Positions 6,497 through 13,470 of a stretch of 36,806 nt of DNA are shown piece by piece. The translations under genes were made by a program, and so were the position numbers. Each line of letters begins with the position of its first letter. The stretch's first letter is position 1. A model generated the notes under the pieces. The model had not been told where the DNA came from. It saw nothing but the letters and a program-made list of their open reading frames with translations, and did not search any database. Location of the stretch: positions 1 through 36,806 of the forward strand of contig CAZTXD010000019.1 in assembly GCA_964617995.1 (NCBI GenBank). The letters are read 5' to 3'. This DNA comes from CAZTXD01 sp964617995. GTDB taxonomy: Bacteria; Actinomycetota; Acidimicrobiia; Spongiisociales; ZC4RG35.

Positions 6497-8029
6497 GTGA
6501 CCGCTCCACCTCGATTCCGTGTCCGCTGGCTGGGGCGGCTGCCCTACTCCGAGGCCTGGGATCTCCAGCGTGGCTTCCACGAAGGGCGGGCCCGCGGCCG
6601 CACCGCCGACGACTATCTGCTGCTGGTGGAGCATCCTCCGGTGTTCACGATCGGACGGAACGGGGATCCGGCCAACCTGCTGGCCGATCGCGAGGCGGTG
6701 GCTGCGGCCGGGGCGGAGGTCTTCGATGTGGACCGGGGCGGCGACATCACGTTCCATGGGCCCGGTCAGCTCGTCGGATATCCCATCGTGGGCCTCGACG
6801 ACCCCAAACGGATCGTGCCCTACGTGCGGTCCCTCGAGCGGGCCCTGATCACGGCACTGTCGACGTTCGGAGTCGAGGGATGGGCCGAGGAGGGCAGAAC
6901 CGGGGTATGGACCGAGCGAGGAAAGGTGGCGGCCATCGGGGTGCGGGTGTCCCGCCGGGTCACGATGCACGGCTTCGCCCTCAACCTCGACCCCGACATG
7001 GGCTTCTTCTCGATGATGAACCCCTGCGGCATCGCCGACAGGCCGGTGACGACCTTGTCGGAGCTGACGGGACGGCGGGTGACTCTGGAGGAGGCGGTGG
7101 AGGCCGTCGTCCCCGCGTTCGCGGCGGAGTTCGGATACGCGGAACTCGAGGTCCAGCTCGCTGCCTTCACCCGCCGACAGGCCCGCAGCCGTCCCGATCA
7201 CGAGGTCGATCGCCTGCTGGCGTCGGGAACGTTCTCGCCGCAGCAGCGTCAAGCCGAGCCGATCCTCATCAACGGCCGGTTGCCCGGCGAGCCGCCCCGG
7301 CCGGAATGGATGAAGGTNNNNNNNNNNNNNNNNNNNNNNNNNNNNNNNNNNNNNNNNNNNNNNNNNNNNNNNNNNNNNNNNNNNNNNNNNNNNNNNNNNN
7401 NNNNNNNNNNNNNNNNNATGGGACTGTCCCATGCTGTGATCACCAGCGTGAACCGTGACGACCTCTCCGACGGAGGGGCGGGGATATTCGCCCAAACCAT
7501 CGTCGAGACCCGCCGGCGCTCACCCGGGACCGACATCGAGGTGCTGATCCCCGACTTCAAAGGGGATCACGAGGCCCTCCGGACACTGATGGAGGTTCGT
7601 CCCGACGTCCTCAACCACAACACCGAGACCGTCCTGCGCCTCCAGCGAGACATCCGCACCTCTGCCAGCTACGGACGCTCGCTGGCCCTGTTGTGGCGCG
7701 CCAAACAGCTCAACCGGGAAGGCCTCACCAAGTCGGGTCTGATCGTGGGGATGGGGGAGTCAGAGGCGGAGGTGCTGGGGGCGCTGGCCGACCTGCGGGC
7801 CGTCGGTGTCGACATCATCACCATCGGCCAGTATCTGCGGCCCACCGCCCGTCACCGACCGATTGACCGCTACGTCCATCCCGACGAGTTCGAACGCTAC
7901 CGGGCCTTCGGAGAGTCGATCGGGCTGCCCCACGTCGAATCGGGCCCGCTGGTCCGTTCCAGCTACCACGCCAAGGAGGCGACGGGAGCGGTGGGGCGTA
8001 CCGTGCCCGTCTCGATCGGAGCCCGCTGA
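6497..8029 (+). CDS. lipB: LipB-LipA fusion: octanoyltransferase joined to lipoyl synthase (gap inside)
   Basis: The N-terminal 220 residues are octanoyl-ACP:protein octanoyltransferase: RGGDITFHGPGQLVGYP, the catalytic Lys in RGKVAAIGVRVS, TMHGFALNLDPD, and the acyl-Cys in MNPCGIADRP. The frame has no stop after the normal LipB end. It runs through a linker (near DHEVDRLLASGTFSPQQRQ) into NGRLPGEPPRPEWMKV, the N-terminal signature of lipoyl synthase, and then meets a 100-N gap. After the gap LipA continues in the frame given. The fusion therefore rests on the uninterrupted left side. A separate lipA would need a TTG start within the linker without a ribosome-binding site. The product would both attach octanoate to E2 and insert the sulfurs. 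It follows the E2 gene by about 30 bases. Confidence 0.85.
   Translation: MTAPPRFRVRWLGRLPYSEAWDLQRGFHEGRARGRTADDYLLLVEHPPVFTIGRNGDPANLLADREAVAAAGAEVFDVDRGGDITFHGPGQLVGYPIVGLDDPKRIVPYVRSLERALITALSTFGVEGWAEEGRTGVWTERGKVAAIGVRVSRRVTMHGFALNLDPDMGFFSMMNPCGIADRPVTTLSELTGRRVTLEEAVEAVVPAFAAEFGYAELEVQLAAFTRRQARSRPDHEVDRLLASGTFSPQQRQAEPILINGRLPGEPPRPEWMKXXXXXXXXXXXXXXXXXXXXXXXXXXXXXXXXXXMGLSHAVITSVNRDDLSDGGAGIFAQTIVETRRRSPGTDIEVLIPDFKGDHEALRTLMEVRPDVLNHNTETVLRLQRDIRTSASYGRSLALLWRAKQLNREGLTKSGLIVGMGESEAEVLGALADLRAVGVDIITIGQYLRPTARHRPIDRYVHPDEFERYRAFGESIGLPHVESGPLVRSSYHAKEATGAVGRTVPVSIGAR
7318..7417. other. Assembly gap (100 N) inside the LipA part
   Basis: From family alignments in memory, about 80 residues (about 240 bases) normally separate PEWMKV from MGLSHAVITSVNRDD, so 100 is a placeholder and shorter than the true gap. 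Both iron-sulfur cysteine triads of LipA would lie in the missing part. Confidence 0.99.
7418..8029 (+). CDS. lipA: Lipoyl synthase, C-terminal part after the gap (same gene as the LipB-LipA fusion)
   Basis: About 203 residues of the radical-SAM TIM barrel of lipoyl synthase, which inserts two sulfurs into octanoyl-E2. Recognisable segments are SHAVITSVNRDDLSDGGA, IEVLIPDFKGD, PDVLNHNTETV, KSGLIVGMGESEAEV, TIGQYLRPT and RSSYHAKE, whose Ser ligates the auxiliary cluster. The N-terminal CxxxxxC...C and CxxxCxxC cluster motifs are hidden in the gap. It ends normally 45 bases before the convergent aminotransferase gene. Confidence 0.93.
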   Translation: MGLSHAVITSVNRDDLSDGGAGIFAQTIVETRRRSPGTDIEVLIPDFKGDHEALRTLMEVRPDVLNHNTETVLRLQRDIRTSASYGRSLALLWRAKQLNREGLTKSGLIVGMGESEAEVLGALADLRAVGVDIITIGQYLRPTARHRPIDRYVHPDEFERYRAFGESIGLPHVESGPLVRSSYHAKEATGAVGRTVPVSIGAR

Positions 8030-8043
8030 GGGTCGCTCGCGTG

Positions 8044-8071
8044 CCGATGACCGATGACCGATAACCGATAT
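8044..8071 (+). repeat. Four 7-bp tandem units
   Basis: CCGATGA, CCGATGA, CCGATAA and CCGATAT lie in the short convergent intergenic region between lipA and the aminotransferase. They overlap a small hairpin CGATA-TGGC-TATCG. There is no T-run, so a terminator role is weak. Confidence 0.6.
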
Positions 8072-8073
8072 GG

Positions 8074-9258
8074 CTATCGACGACCGCCCAACGCGGCGCC
8101 GTGGCAGTGGATTCGCTCCAGGGCGTCGCAGACGCCGTCTGCCTGGTCGGTCGTCATCTCCGACCATATGGGGAGGGCCATCACCCGTTCTGCCAGTTGC
8201 TCGGTGACCGGGAGCGGGGCGGACTCGACGTGAGCGTAGGCCTGCTGGCGATGGACGGGAGGGGCGTAATAGGGGCGGGTGGGCACACCCTCGGCGTGGA
8301 GGGCGGGCGCCACCAGGTCGCGCTCCACCCCGAAGGCCCCGGCGTCGATCGTGATGATGAAGTCCTTGAAGGAGCTTCGACTTCCCTCCGGTACTGCCTG
8401 CCAGCCGATGCCCGGGATCTCCCCCAGCCGCTGCCGGTAGCGATCGGCGATGGCGGTCCGCCGTGCCACCCGATCGTCGAGATGGCCGAGGGCGACCAGC
8501 ACGAGGGCGGCGTGGAGCTCGGAGAGCCGGCCGTTGAGTCCGGCGAACCGGGTGTCGTAGTCGCCGGGGTTGCCGTAGTCGCGGGCGATCCGGATGCGAG
8601 AGGCGAGGTCGTCGTCGTCGGTGGTGACAAGGCCTCCCTCGGCGCCGCTCAGGACCTTGGTGGGAGTGAGGCTGAATACCTCCGCCCGACCGAAGCGCCC
8701 CAACGGCACCGGCCCGGCGTCGACGGTGACGGTGCTGCCGGCTCCGTGGGCGGCGTCGAAGATCAGCTCGGCCCCGATCTGGCGGCATCGCTCCTCCAGT
8801 CCCCGAACATCGCAGGGGACACCCGACACGTGTGTGGCCATCACCGTCGCCACGTCGTCGGGAACGTCGCCGGGCCGCATCAGCCAGGTCCGGGGGTCGC
8901 AGTCGAGGAACCGGATCGGCCGGTTGTTCCAGGCGACGGCGTGGGCGGTGGCGGAGAAGGTGAACGAAGGCAGACCGACCGGACCCTCACCGCCAACCGC
9001 TTGCACCACCAGCATGAGACCCGTCGTGCACGAAGAGACCGCCACGCAGTTCCGGACACCGAAGGCCTCGGCTACACGCTCCTCGAGCTGCTCCACGATC
9101 GGGCCGTTGGTGAGCATCCCCGACTCGAGGGCCCCCCGGATGAGGTCGAGGACCTTCTCCGGCTCCTCCACCGAGGGGCGGGCGAAGGGGAGCGGCGACG
9201 GGAACAGTGGCTCGCCGCCGAGAACGGCAGGCTTGGAGTGGGACCGGAGGGGGGTCAT
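8074..9258 (-). CDS. DegT/DnrJ/EryC1/StrS family sugar aminotransferase
   Basis: A 394-residue PLP enzyme of the family that aminates nucleotide 4-keto or 3-keto sugars. Seen are SSCTTGLMLVVQAVG (PLP phosphate loop), GLPSFTFSATAHAV, the Asp-containing IFDAAHGAGS, and the PLP lysine in SLTPTKVLSGAEGG near residue 201, followed by NGRLSELHAAL and the RPYYAPPVH substrate loop. The start ATG has AAGGAG close upstream. It is the last gene of a leftward operon, 22 bases after a GNAT acetyltransferase, an arrangement that suggests amination then N-acylation of a sugar. With the FlaA1-type dehydratase at 19372 it could complete an amino-deoxy sugar pathway. Confidence 0.92.
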   Translation of the reverse strand: MTPLRSHSKPAVLGGEPLFPSPLPFARPSVEEPEKVLDLIRGALESGMLTNGPIVEQLEERVAEAFGVRNCVAVSSCTTGLMLVVQAVGGEGPVGLPSFTFSATAHAVAWNNRPIRFLDCDPRTWLMRPGDVPDDVATVMATHVSGVPCDVRGLEERCRQIGAELIFDAAHGAGSTVTVDAGPVPLGRFGRAEVFSLTPTKVLSGAEGGLVTTDDDDLASRIRIARDYGNPGDYDTRFAGLNGRLSELHAALVLVALGHLDDRVARRTAIADRYRQRLGEIPGIGWQAVPEGSRSSFKDFIITIDAGAFGVERDLVAPALHAEGVPTRPYYAPPVHRQQAYAHVESAPLPVTEQLAERVMALPIWSEMTTDQADGVCDALERIHCHGAALGGRR

Positions 9259-9280
9259 TCGGCTCCTTGCAAGAGGCGTG

Positions 9281-10210
9281 TCACAGTAGTTCCAGGTCGC
9301 CGAAGGTCACATCCCACGAGGCGAGCGACAGCACGCCCGGGATCTCACCGAGAGGACGGGCGAACAGGGTCAGCGCCCGCACCCGGGGAACGGGGATCAT
9401 GCCCGCCGCCACCGCCACCCGCCGCTCGGGGCTGCCCGGGGGGAAACTGCCGACCATGTAGGCAGCCCGGGAGAGTCGGGCGGCGCGGCGGAGCGATCCG
9501 AGCGGGGAGGGACCGAGCAGGTCACTGACCACCACCTCCGCTCTTCCCCGGCGGCGGTTCTCACGAACCACCGTGGCCGAGTCACCGTGGGACACCGTGC
9601 GGTAGCGGGCACCGGGATGCCGTCCATACCGCCAGGTCAGATACTCGGACGTACGCGGCGTTCGCAGTCCCCGCGGAGCCCGATCGGGAACCGGGTCGGA
9701 TGGTGCCCCGGCCGGAGCATCGACCAGGGTGGCGTCCTCGGCCACGGGCGGCGTCAGGAGACGCAGCGAAGGGCGAGCGACGATCCCGATCGGGCCCACC
9801 TCGGACCAGCCCATCTGCAGGTAGCCGGCGCCGGAGGAGGGGTTGGGGGTGTTGAAGATCAGGTCGACTCCCTCGGACTCTGCTTTCTCGACGGCCGCTT
9901 CGGTGAGGGTCCGGAAGATGCCCCGGCGGTGGAAATCGGGGTCGGTGGCAGTGTCGACGGCCCGCACACACCGAATCAGCGTCCCTTCCGGGGTGACCAA
10001 TTCCCACCGCATGAACGCCCTCACCCCCGCCACCCGTTCGCCCACCTCGGCAAGCAGTACCAACGATCGACCGAAAGGATTGTCGATGTGTTTCCATCGC
10101 CACAGCTCCTCGGTGCGTTCCAGCCCGGGCGGCTCGCCGAGGGCGCGGCGGAGGACCTCGAGAACGGTTGGAAGGTCGCGCTCCTCCATAGAGCGAACGA
10201 TCACGCTCAT
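9281..10210 (-). CDS. GNAT-family acetyltransferase
   Basis: A 309-residue protein. The N-terminal 160 residues are a GNAT fold: IVRSMEERDLPTVLEVLRRA at the start, and an acetyl-CoA loop DPDFHRRGIFRTLTEAA near residue 90, followed by FNTPNPSSGAGYLQMGW. The C-terminal half (EYLTWRYGRHPGARY and onwards) resembles long actinobacterial GNATs found in polysaccharide loci. The start ATG overlaps the kinase stop in an ATGA arrangement. The longer open frame upstream lies inside the kinase gene and is not used. The probable role is acylation of an amino sugar or of a peptide, given the neighbouring aminotransferase and PqqD/kinase pair. The substrate is unknown. Confidence 0.85.
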   Translation of the reverse strand: MSVIVRSMEERDLPTVLEVLRRALGEPPGLERTEELWRWKHIDNPFGRSLVLLAEVGERVAGVRAFMRWELVTPEGTLIRCVRAVDTATDPDFHRRGIFRTLTEAAVEKAESEGVDLIFNTPNPSSGAGYLQMGWSEVGPIGIVARPSLRLLTPPVAEDATLVDAPAGAPSDPVPDRAPRGLRTPRTSEYLTWRYGRHPGARYRTVSHGDSATVVRENRRRGRAEVVVSDLLGPSPLGSLRRAARLSRAAYMVGSFPPGSPERRVAVAAGMIPVPRVRALTLFARPLGEIPGVLSLASWDVTFGDLELL

Positions 10211-11028
10211 GGCTCGGAGTGGAGGTGCTCGGCCAGCGCCTGCCCCGAGGCCAGCGCCTCCGAGTAGGTGAACCGCCAGATGCGGGCCTCGGCGGCGAGT
10301 TTGGCCGTGAGCAGATACGAGCCTTGGGGGTCTCGATAGTGGTTGAACGAGTTGGAGAGCAGGGCGGCGGCCCCGTCTGCCGGTGACAACGCCTCGAAGT
10401 GGGGGCTCGTGTCGGGGGTGCGCTCGGGTATGACTATGTCTGTCAGGCGGCCGCCTCCGTTCATCGCCTCGCCACCGAGCTCGCCCGGCAGGATCGGTGC
10501 CTCGTCGGCATCGACGTAGATGTCGGCAGGCTCCACCTTCAGGAGCCGCTGGCTCTGGGGTGACAATCCCAGCGGGCGCGGGTATGCCAGCACCTTGCCC
10601 GACTCCCGGTCGACGCACAGCGCCTCGTCAGATCCGTAGGCGAGACCGGCGAGGACCGCCGCGGCGGCGAGGGTCGTCTTGCCTACGCCCGATTCACCCA
10701 GGACGGCCGTCACTCTCTGTGATCCTGCGACCACTGCGGCGTGGGCGGCGAAACCGCCGAATTGCGTGAGCACGTGGCGGTTGGCCTCCATCAAGAGGCG
10801 AAGCACCACTTGGGCGACGCTCTGGGTGCTTATCAGCCGTGCGCAGTCCCGGAAGAGCCGGAGACCTTCGTCGTCGGCGACAGAGAAGGTGTCACGCAGT
10901 CGAGCAGCGGAGCTGTCCCGCCGCCAATGCTCCCACAGGCGTGCCATCTCGGACGCGACCGTCTGCTCCTGGGACTGGAGTCGGATCCGACGACCCAGGA
11001 TTTCGAAGCCGAGGTCCGAGGCCCACAC
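10207..11028 (-). CDS. HprK-related P-loop kinase
   Basis: A 273-residue protein resembling the catalytic half of HPr kinase/phosphorylase: GFAAHAAVVAG, the Walker A GESGVGKTT (residues 111-119), a GSDEALCVD segment in the position of the catalytic loop, and AYPRPLGLS. Family relatives pair with PqqD-like proteins in lasso-peptide clusters, where one phosphorylates the precursor peptide (paeninodin), and in polysaccharide loci. The usable start is GTG 11028, but its best Shine-Dalgarno match is about 13 bases away. An ATG at 11076 overlaps the pqqD stop (ATGA) in the same frame but meets TGA after eight codons, so the present N-terminus is uncertain. Its substrate here could be one of the Tat proteins or a sugar; this is inference. 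Confidence 0.85.
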   Translation of the reverse strand: MWASDLGFEILGRRIRLQSQEQTVASEMARLWEHWRRDSSAARLRDTFSVADDEGLRLFRDCARLISTQSVAQVVLRLLMEANRHVLTQFGGFAAHAAVVAGSQRVTAVLGESGVGKTTLAAAAVLAGLAYGSDEALCVDRESGKVLAYPRPLGLSPQSQRLLKVEPADIYVDADEAPILPGELGGEAMNGGGRLTDIVIPERTPDTSPHFEALSPADGAAALLSNSFNHYRDPQGSYLLTAKLAAEARIWRFTYSEALASGQALAEHLHSEP

Positions 11029-11072
11029 GTGGCCCGTCAGGTCCTCCCGTCAGCCAGGATGGCGATGGAATC

Positions 11073-11348
11073 TCATTGTTCCCTGATCACCAACTCTTCC
11101 TCCGCGAGCCTCTCGACGGTGCTCTGGACATCGATGAGGATGCGAGATCGGTCCACCTCATACGCCTGCGACAACAGGTCCGTTACTTCGGATACCGACG
11201 TGCCGCCGTCGAGGAGCCGCCAGATATCACTGGCGGTGGTGTTGAGGACGGTCACCCGCTCCGCCACCGGGTCGTACAGGCTGATGTCGTTGCCCATCTC
11301 CGTCTCGAGGACCCGTGGATGCCGCGCCCAGACTCCCTCCTTGCTCAC
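11073..11348 (-). CDS. PqqD-family protein 1 (RRE-like)
   Basis: A 91-residue PqqD fold: SLYDPVAERVTVLNTTASDIWRLLDGGTSVSEVTDLL, then a helical C-terminus. PqqD-like domains (RiPP recognition elements) bind leader peptides and present them to modifying enzymes. GTG 11348 is chosen as the start because AGGGAGG lies seven bases upstream; the frame extends further upstream through the palindrome but without support. It heads the leftward operon PqqD-kinase-GNAT-aminotransferase and is divergent from the Tat genes across a 26-bp palindrome. Confidence 0.87.
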   Translation of the reverse strand: MSKEGVWARHPRVLETEMGNDISLYDPVAERVTVLNTTASDIWRLLDGGTSVSEVTDLLSQAYEVDRSRILIDVQSTVERLAEEELVIREQ

Positions 11349-11373
11349 CTTCAGCCTCCCTAGTTCAGCCCCT

Positions 11374-11399
11374 GTGAATACGCAGATCTGCGTATTCAC
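11374..11399. promoter_or_regulatory. 26-bp perfect palindrome, probable operator
   Basis: The half-site GTGAATACGCAGA is followed directly by its exact reverse complement. It lies in the 153-base region between the divergent pqqD-1 and Tat-1 genes, 26 bases before the pqqD-1 start and about 100 before Tat-1. No T-run follows. The length and symmetry suggest a dimeric regulator; the LuxR-type gene at 12850-13434 is the nearest candidate, but its family usually uses shorter sites. Confidence 0.65.
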
Positions 11400-11501
11400 T
11401 TTCCGTGGCAGGCATCGTAGTCTCGTGACGAGGGTCTGAGAAGGCTGCGAGTTCCGCAGGCTTCGGTTCGGATTCCCCAATAGAGGCTAGGAGGCATTTG
11501 C

Positions 11502-12005
11502 ATGTCGGAAGAAACACCGACAGAAGTGGGCGATCTCGGCCTGACGCGTCGTGAGCTGCTCCGCAAGGGAGCGGCGTTGGGAGGCGCTCTGGCCTGGTCG
11601 ATCCCTACCGTACAGACGATCCGGATGGCACCGGCATTCGCTGCTGCCACCAGTTTCGCAATCTCGTACATAGCGGTCGTCCTGCAGTGCGGCGAGAAGT
11701 TCTACCAGGCTAAGTACGACGTGGGTGAAGGCTGGAGCGAGAACGGAGCGCTTCCCTGCGGTTCGGATCAGCCCAACCAGACCTGGCCGGAGCATCCTTA
11801 CAGTCCGCTGTCCGAGATCCTTCCACTACCGGAGCCGTCCACGACACCCTTGGGTAACGACCTTTTCAAGTACACGTTCGACTTCAGTGGTCGGGGGTGC
11901 ACTGTCATCTGGAGCGTGAACAAATGTGCCCAGATCTGTGAGGTAATCGATGGCGACCAGGGCTCCGTGGTTACCTTCGCTCCCTGTCCCGACCCCAGCG
12001 CCTGA
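11502..12005 (+). CDS. Tat-exported cysteine-containing protein 1
   Basis: A 167-residue protein with a clear twin-arginine signal: LTRRELLRKGAALGGALAW (Arg16-Arg17), ending near APAFAA, so folded export or membrane attachment is expected. The mature part (about 120 residues) has six Cys (in LQCGEKF, LPCGSD, GRGCTV, NKCAQICEV and FAPCPD) and a KYDVGEGW segment shared with the next gene. There is no recognised domain. TAGGAGG lies about 11 bases before the ATG. It is divergent from pqqD-1 and followed 13 bases later by its paralogue. It may be a substrate or scaffold for the neighbouring PqqD/kinase enzymes, or a surface protein; no function is established. Confidence 0.82.
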   Translation: MSEETPTEVGDLGLTRRELLRKGAALGGALAWSIPTVQTIRMAPAFAAATSFAISYIAVVLQCGEKFYQAKYDVGEGWSENGALPCGSDQPNQTWPEHPYSPLSEILPLPEPSTTPLGNDLFKYTFDFSGRGCTVIWSVNKCAQICEVIDGDQGSVVTFAPCPDPSA

Positions 12006-12018
12006 GAGGATGGTTGAC

Positions 12019-12552
12019 GTGACCAAGAACACCAGCCAGCACGCCAGCGAAGGCATCTCTAGGCGTGAACTGCTCGGTAGGGGGGTCAAGCTCGGCGGAG
12101 CCGTCCTGTGGATGACGCCGGTAGTGCAGACATTCGGGATGGGTCGCGCCTTTGCGGCGGAGCCCAGCGGCAAATGCGTCGTCTACTGTGTCAAGTACGA
12201 GGTGGACGAAGGTCGATGGGTTGCCCTAGGAAGCGCCAAGGCGAAGGGGAACTGCTTCATCTGTCCCGACGACGCCGTCAACGGCCTGCCGGCCAACATC
12301 GGCGAGGCCACAGTCAGTGGCACCGCCGAGACGGGGTTGACCGTGACGCTTCCTCCCGGATGCAGCGTTGCCGATAGCGCCGAGTCGGGAACACCCGACG
12401 AGCTCACCGGTCGATCGGCGATCGCCGTGAAGTGCGGTCGCAACTGCGAGGTGCAGGCAGTGGATCCAGGAGCGACGAGTTTCACTGTGTCCCTCTGCGC
12501 CAACGGCAAGGGCATCTCGCACTTCGAGTTCCTCCTCAAGTGCTGCCCGTGA
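12019..12552 (+). CDS. Tat-exported cysteine-rich protein 2
   Basis: A 177-residue paralogue of the preceding gene, with signal ISRRELLGRGVKLGGAVLW and cleavage expected near GRAFAA. The mature part has ten Cys (GKCVVYCVKYEV, GNCFIC, PPGC, VKCGRNC, SLC and a C-terminal KCCP) and shares KYxVxEG with protein 1, which suggests a disulfide-rich fold. GTG 12019 is preferred over ATG 12010 because GAGAGG at 12004-12009 is correctly spaced only for the GTG. It ends before a long hairpin and converges on pqqD-2. Its role is unknown. Confidence 0.8.
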   Translation: MTKNTSQHASEGISRRELLGRGVKLGGAVLWMTPVVQTFGMGRAFAAEPSGKCVVYCVKYEVDEGRWVALGSAKAKGNCFICPDDAVNGLPANIGEATVSGTAETGLTVTLPPGCSVADSAESGTPDELTGRSAIAVKCGRNCEVQAVDPGATSFTVSLCANGKGISHFEFLLKCCP

Positions 12553-12572
12553 TCTGACACTCAAGGTATCGA

Positions 12573-12614
12573 GCGCGAGAAGGACCTGGTCAATCGACCA
12601 GGCCCTTCTCGCGC
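12573..12614. terminator. Hairpin between convergent Tat-2 and pqqD-2 genes
   Basis: A 19-bp stem with one mismatch and a four-base loop (AATC). The left arm is GCGCGAGAAGGACCTGGTC; the right arm is its near complement. There is no clear T-run. It overlaps the last codons of pqqD-2 and can serve both directions. Confidence 0.65.
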
Positions 12615-12853
12615 AGAACCTCGATGGTGTCTCGGATCTGCTGTTGGGCCTGGTCGACGTCGATGTCGGTCACTTCAGCCACAGCCTCGGCCATCGTTAC
12701 CGGCTCGGTTTGCCCATCGCACAGTTCCCAGATCGCATAGGCGGAGGCATTCAGGACATGTGTCTTCCCGGTTGCGAGATCGGTGAGATGGGCCTCCTCC
12801 GAGGTAATCTGGACGGTGAGATCGGTTCGCCTCCGGGGCAGTTGGGCCGTCAT
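12590..12853 (-). CDS. PqqD-family protein 2 (RRE-like)
   Basis: An 87-residue PqqD fold: HLTDLATGKTHVLNASAYAI, then WELCDGQTEPVTMAEAVAEV and a C-terminal helix IRDTIEVLREKGLVD. It is a second, divergent PqqD copy within 1.3 kb of the first, lying on the other side of the two Tat genes. Its start overlaps the LuxR-type stop in an ATGA, so regulator and PqqD are co-translated. It might recognise the second Tat protein or sense its modification; this is inference from position only. Confidence 0.87.
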   Translation of the reverse strand: MTAQLPRRRTDLTVQITSEEAHLTDLATGKTHVLNASAYAIWELCDGQTEPVTMAEAVAEVTDIDVDQAQQQIRDTIEVLREKGLVD

Positions 12854-13434
12854 GGGTTTCCTTGGTCTCGGGGGGCGAGCAGGGCCATCAATTCATTCTG
12901 GGAATGGACACCCAGTTTCGACATCGCCCTTTGGATATGGGTACGCACCGTTTCGGGACTGATGAAGAGCCGGTGGGCTATGTCACGTCGCTGCTTTCCC
13001 AGAGCGAGCTCTTCCAGCACTTCCCGCTCCCGGTCGGTCAGTACAGCCAGGCGTCTGCTCACCTCATCCGCGGCGCGACGGCGTCGGACCGTGTGTCGAA
13101 GCAGAGACCCCAGCATCATCGGGGGGATGACCGCGACTCCACCGGCGACAGTCTCCAGCGCCGCTTCGATGTCCTCGATGGTCGCCGACGTGAGAACATA
13201 ACCCATCGCCCCCTCCTCGATCGCAGTCAGCATCGCCTCCTCATCGTCGGGTCCGAGTACGACCAGAGGATGCTCGTCCACAGCGACGGCTGACTCGGAG
13301 AGCACGACGACCTCTACCTCGGTCCCGGACTCGGTCTTGATCGTGGGGATCGCGGCGAGAGCAGTCCTGATCTTCACGGCTTTCGATACGTCGCCGCGGA
13401 TGTCGACTTGGATACGATCGGCACTCCCTGCCAT
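12850..13434 (-). CDS. LuxR/NarL-type transcription regulator with degenerate receiver
   Basis: A 194-residue protein. The C-terminal HTH_LuxR is clear: LTDREREVLEELALGK, then RRDIAHRLFISPETVRTHIQ and KLGVHSQNELMAL (residues about 129-183). The N-terminal 110 residues resemble a response-regulator receiver (AIEEGAMGYVLTSA near its end), but no conserved acidic pocket or obvious phospho-Asp is visible, so it may respond to something other than a kinase. It is coupled to pqqD-2 and is divergent from the nucleotidyltransferase-GT gene with only 36 bases between starts. No Shine-Dalgarno is seen; TAGAGT nine bases upstream on its strand could be a leaderless -10. Confidence 0.88.
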   Translation of the reverse strand: MAGSADRIQVDIRGDVSKAVKIRTALAAIPTIKTESGTEVEVVVLSESAVAVDEHPLVVLGPDDEEAMLTAIEEGAMGYVLTSATIEDIEAALETVAGGVAVIPPMMLGSLLRHTVRRRRAADEVSRRLAVLTDREREVLEELALGKQRRDIAHRLFISPETVRTHIQRAMSKLGVHSQNELMALLAPRDQGNP

Positions 13435-13470
13435 CGCCGATACACTCTACGGCGTTTCCGGGAGAGCGGT

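Noticed and set aside
7760..9528. Long frames antisense to LipA and the DegT aminotransferase on both strands
   Set aside because: They are Arg/Pro/Gly-rich shadows of genes with clear catalytic motifs.
11028..11076. TGA recoded as Trp or selenocysteine at the kinase N-terminus
   Set aside because: No recoding signal is visible, TGA is used as a normal stop in neighbouring genes, and a GTG start after it gives a plausible protein.
9281..12853. A complete lasso-peptide cluster
   Set aside because: PqqD and kinase genes fit, but there is no asparagine-synthetase-like cyclase, no transglutaminase-like leader peptidase and no short precursor gene in the window.
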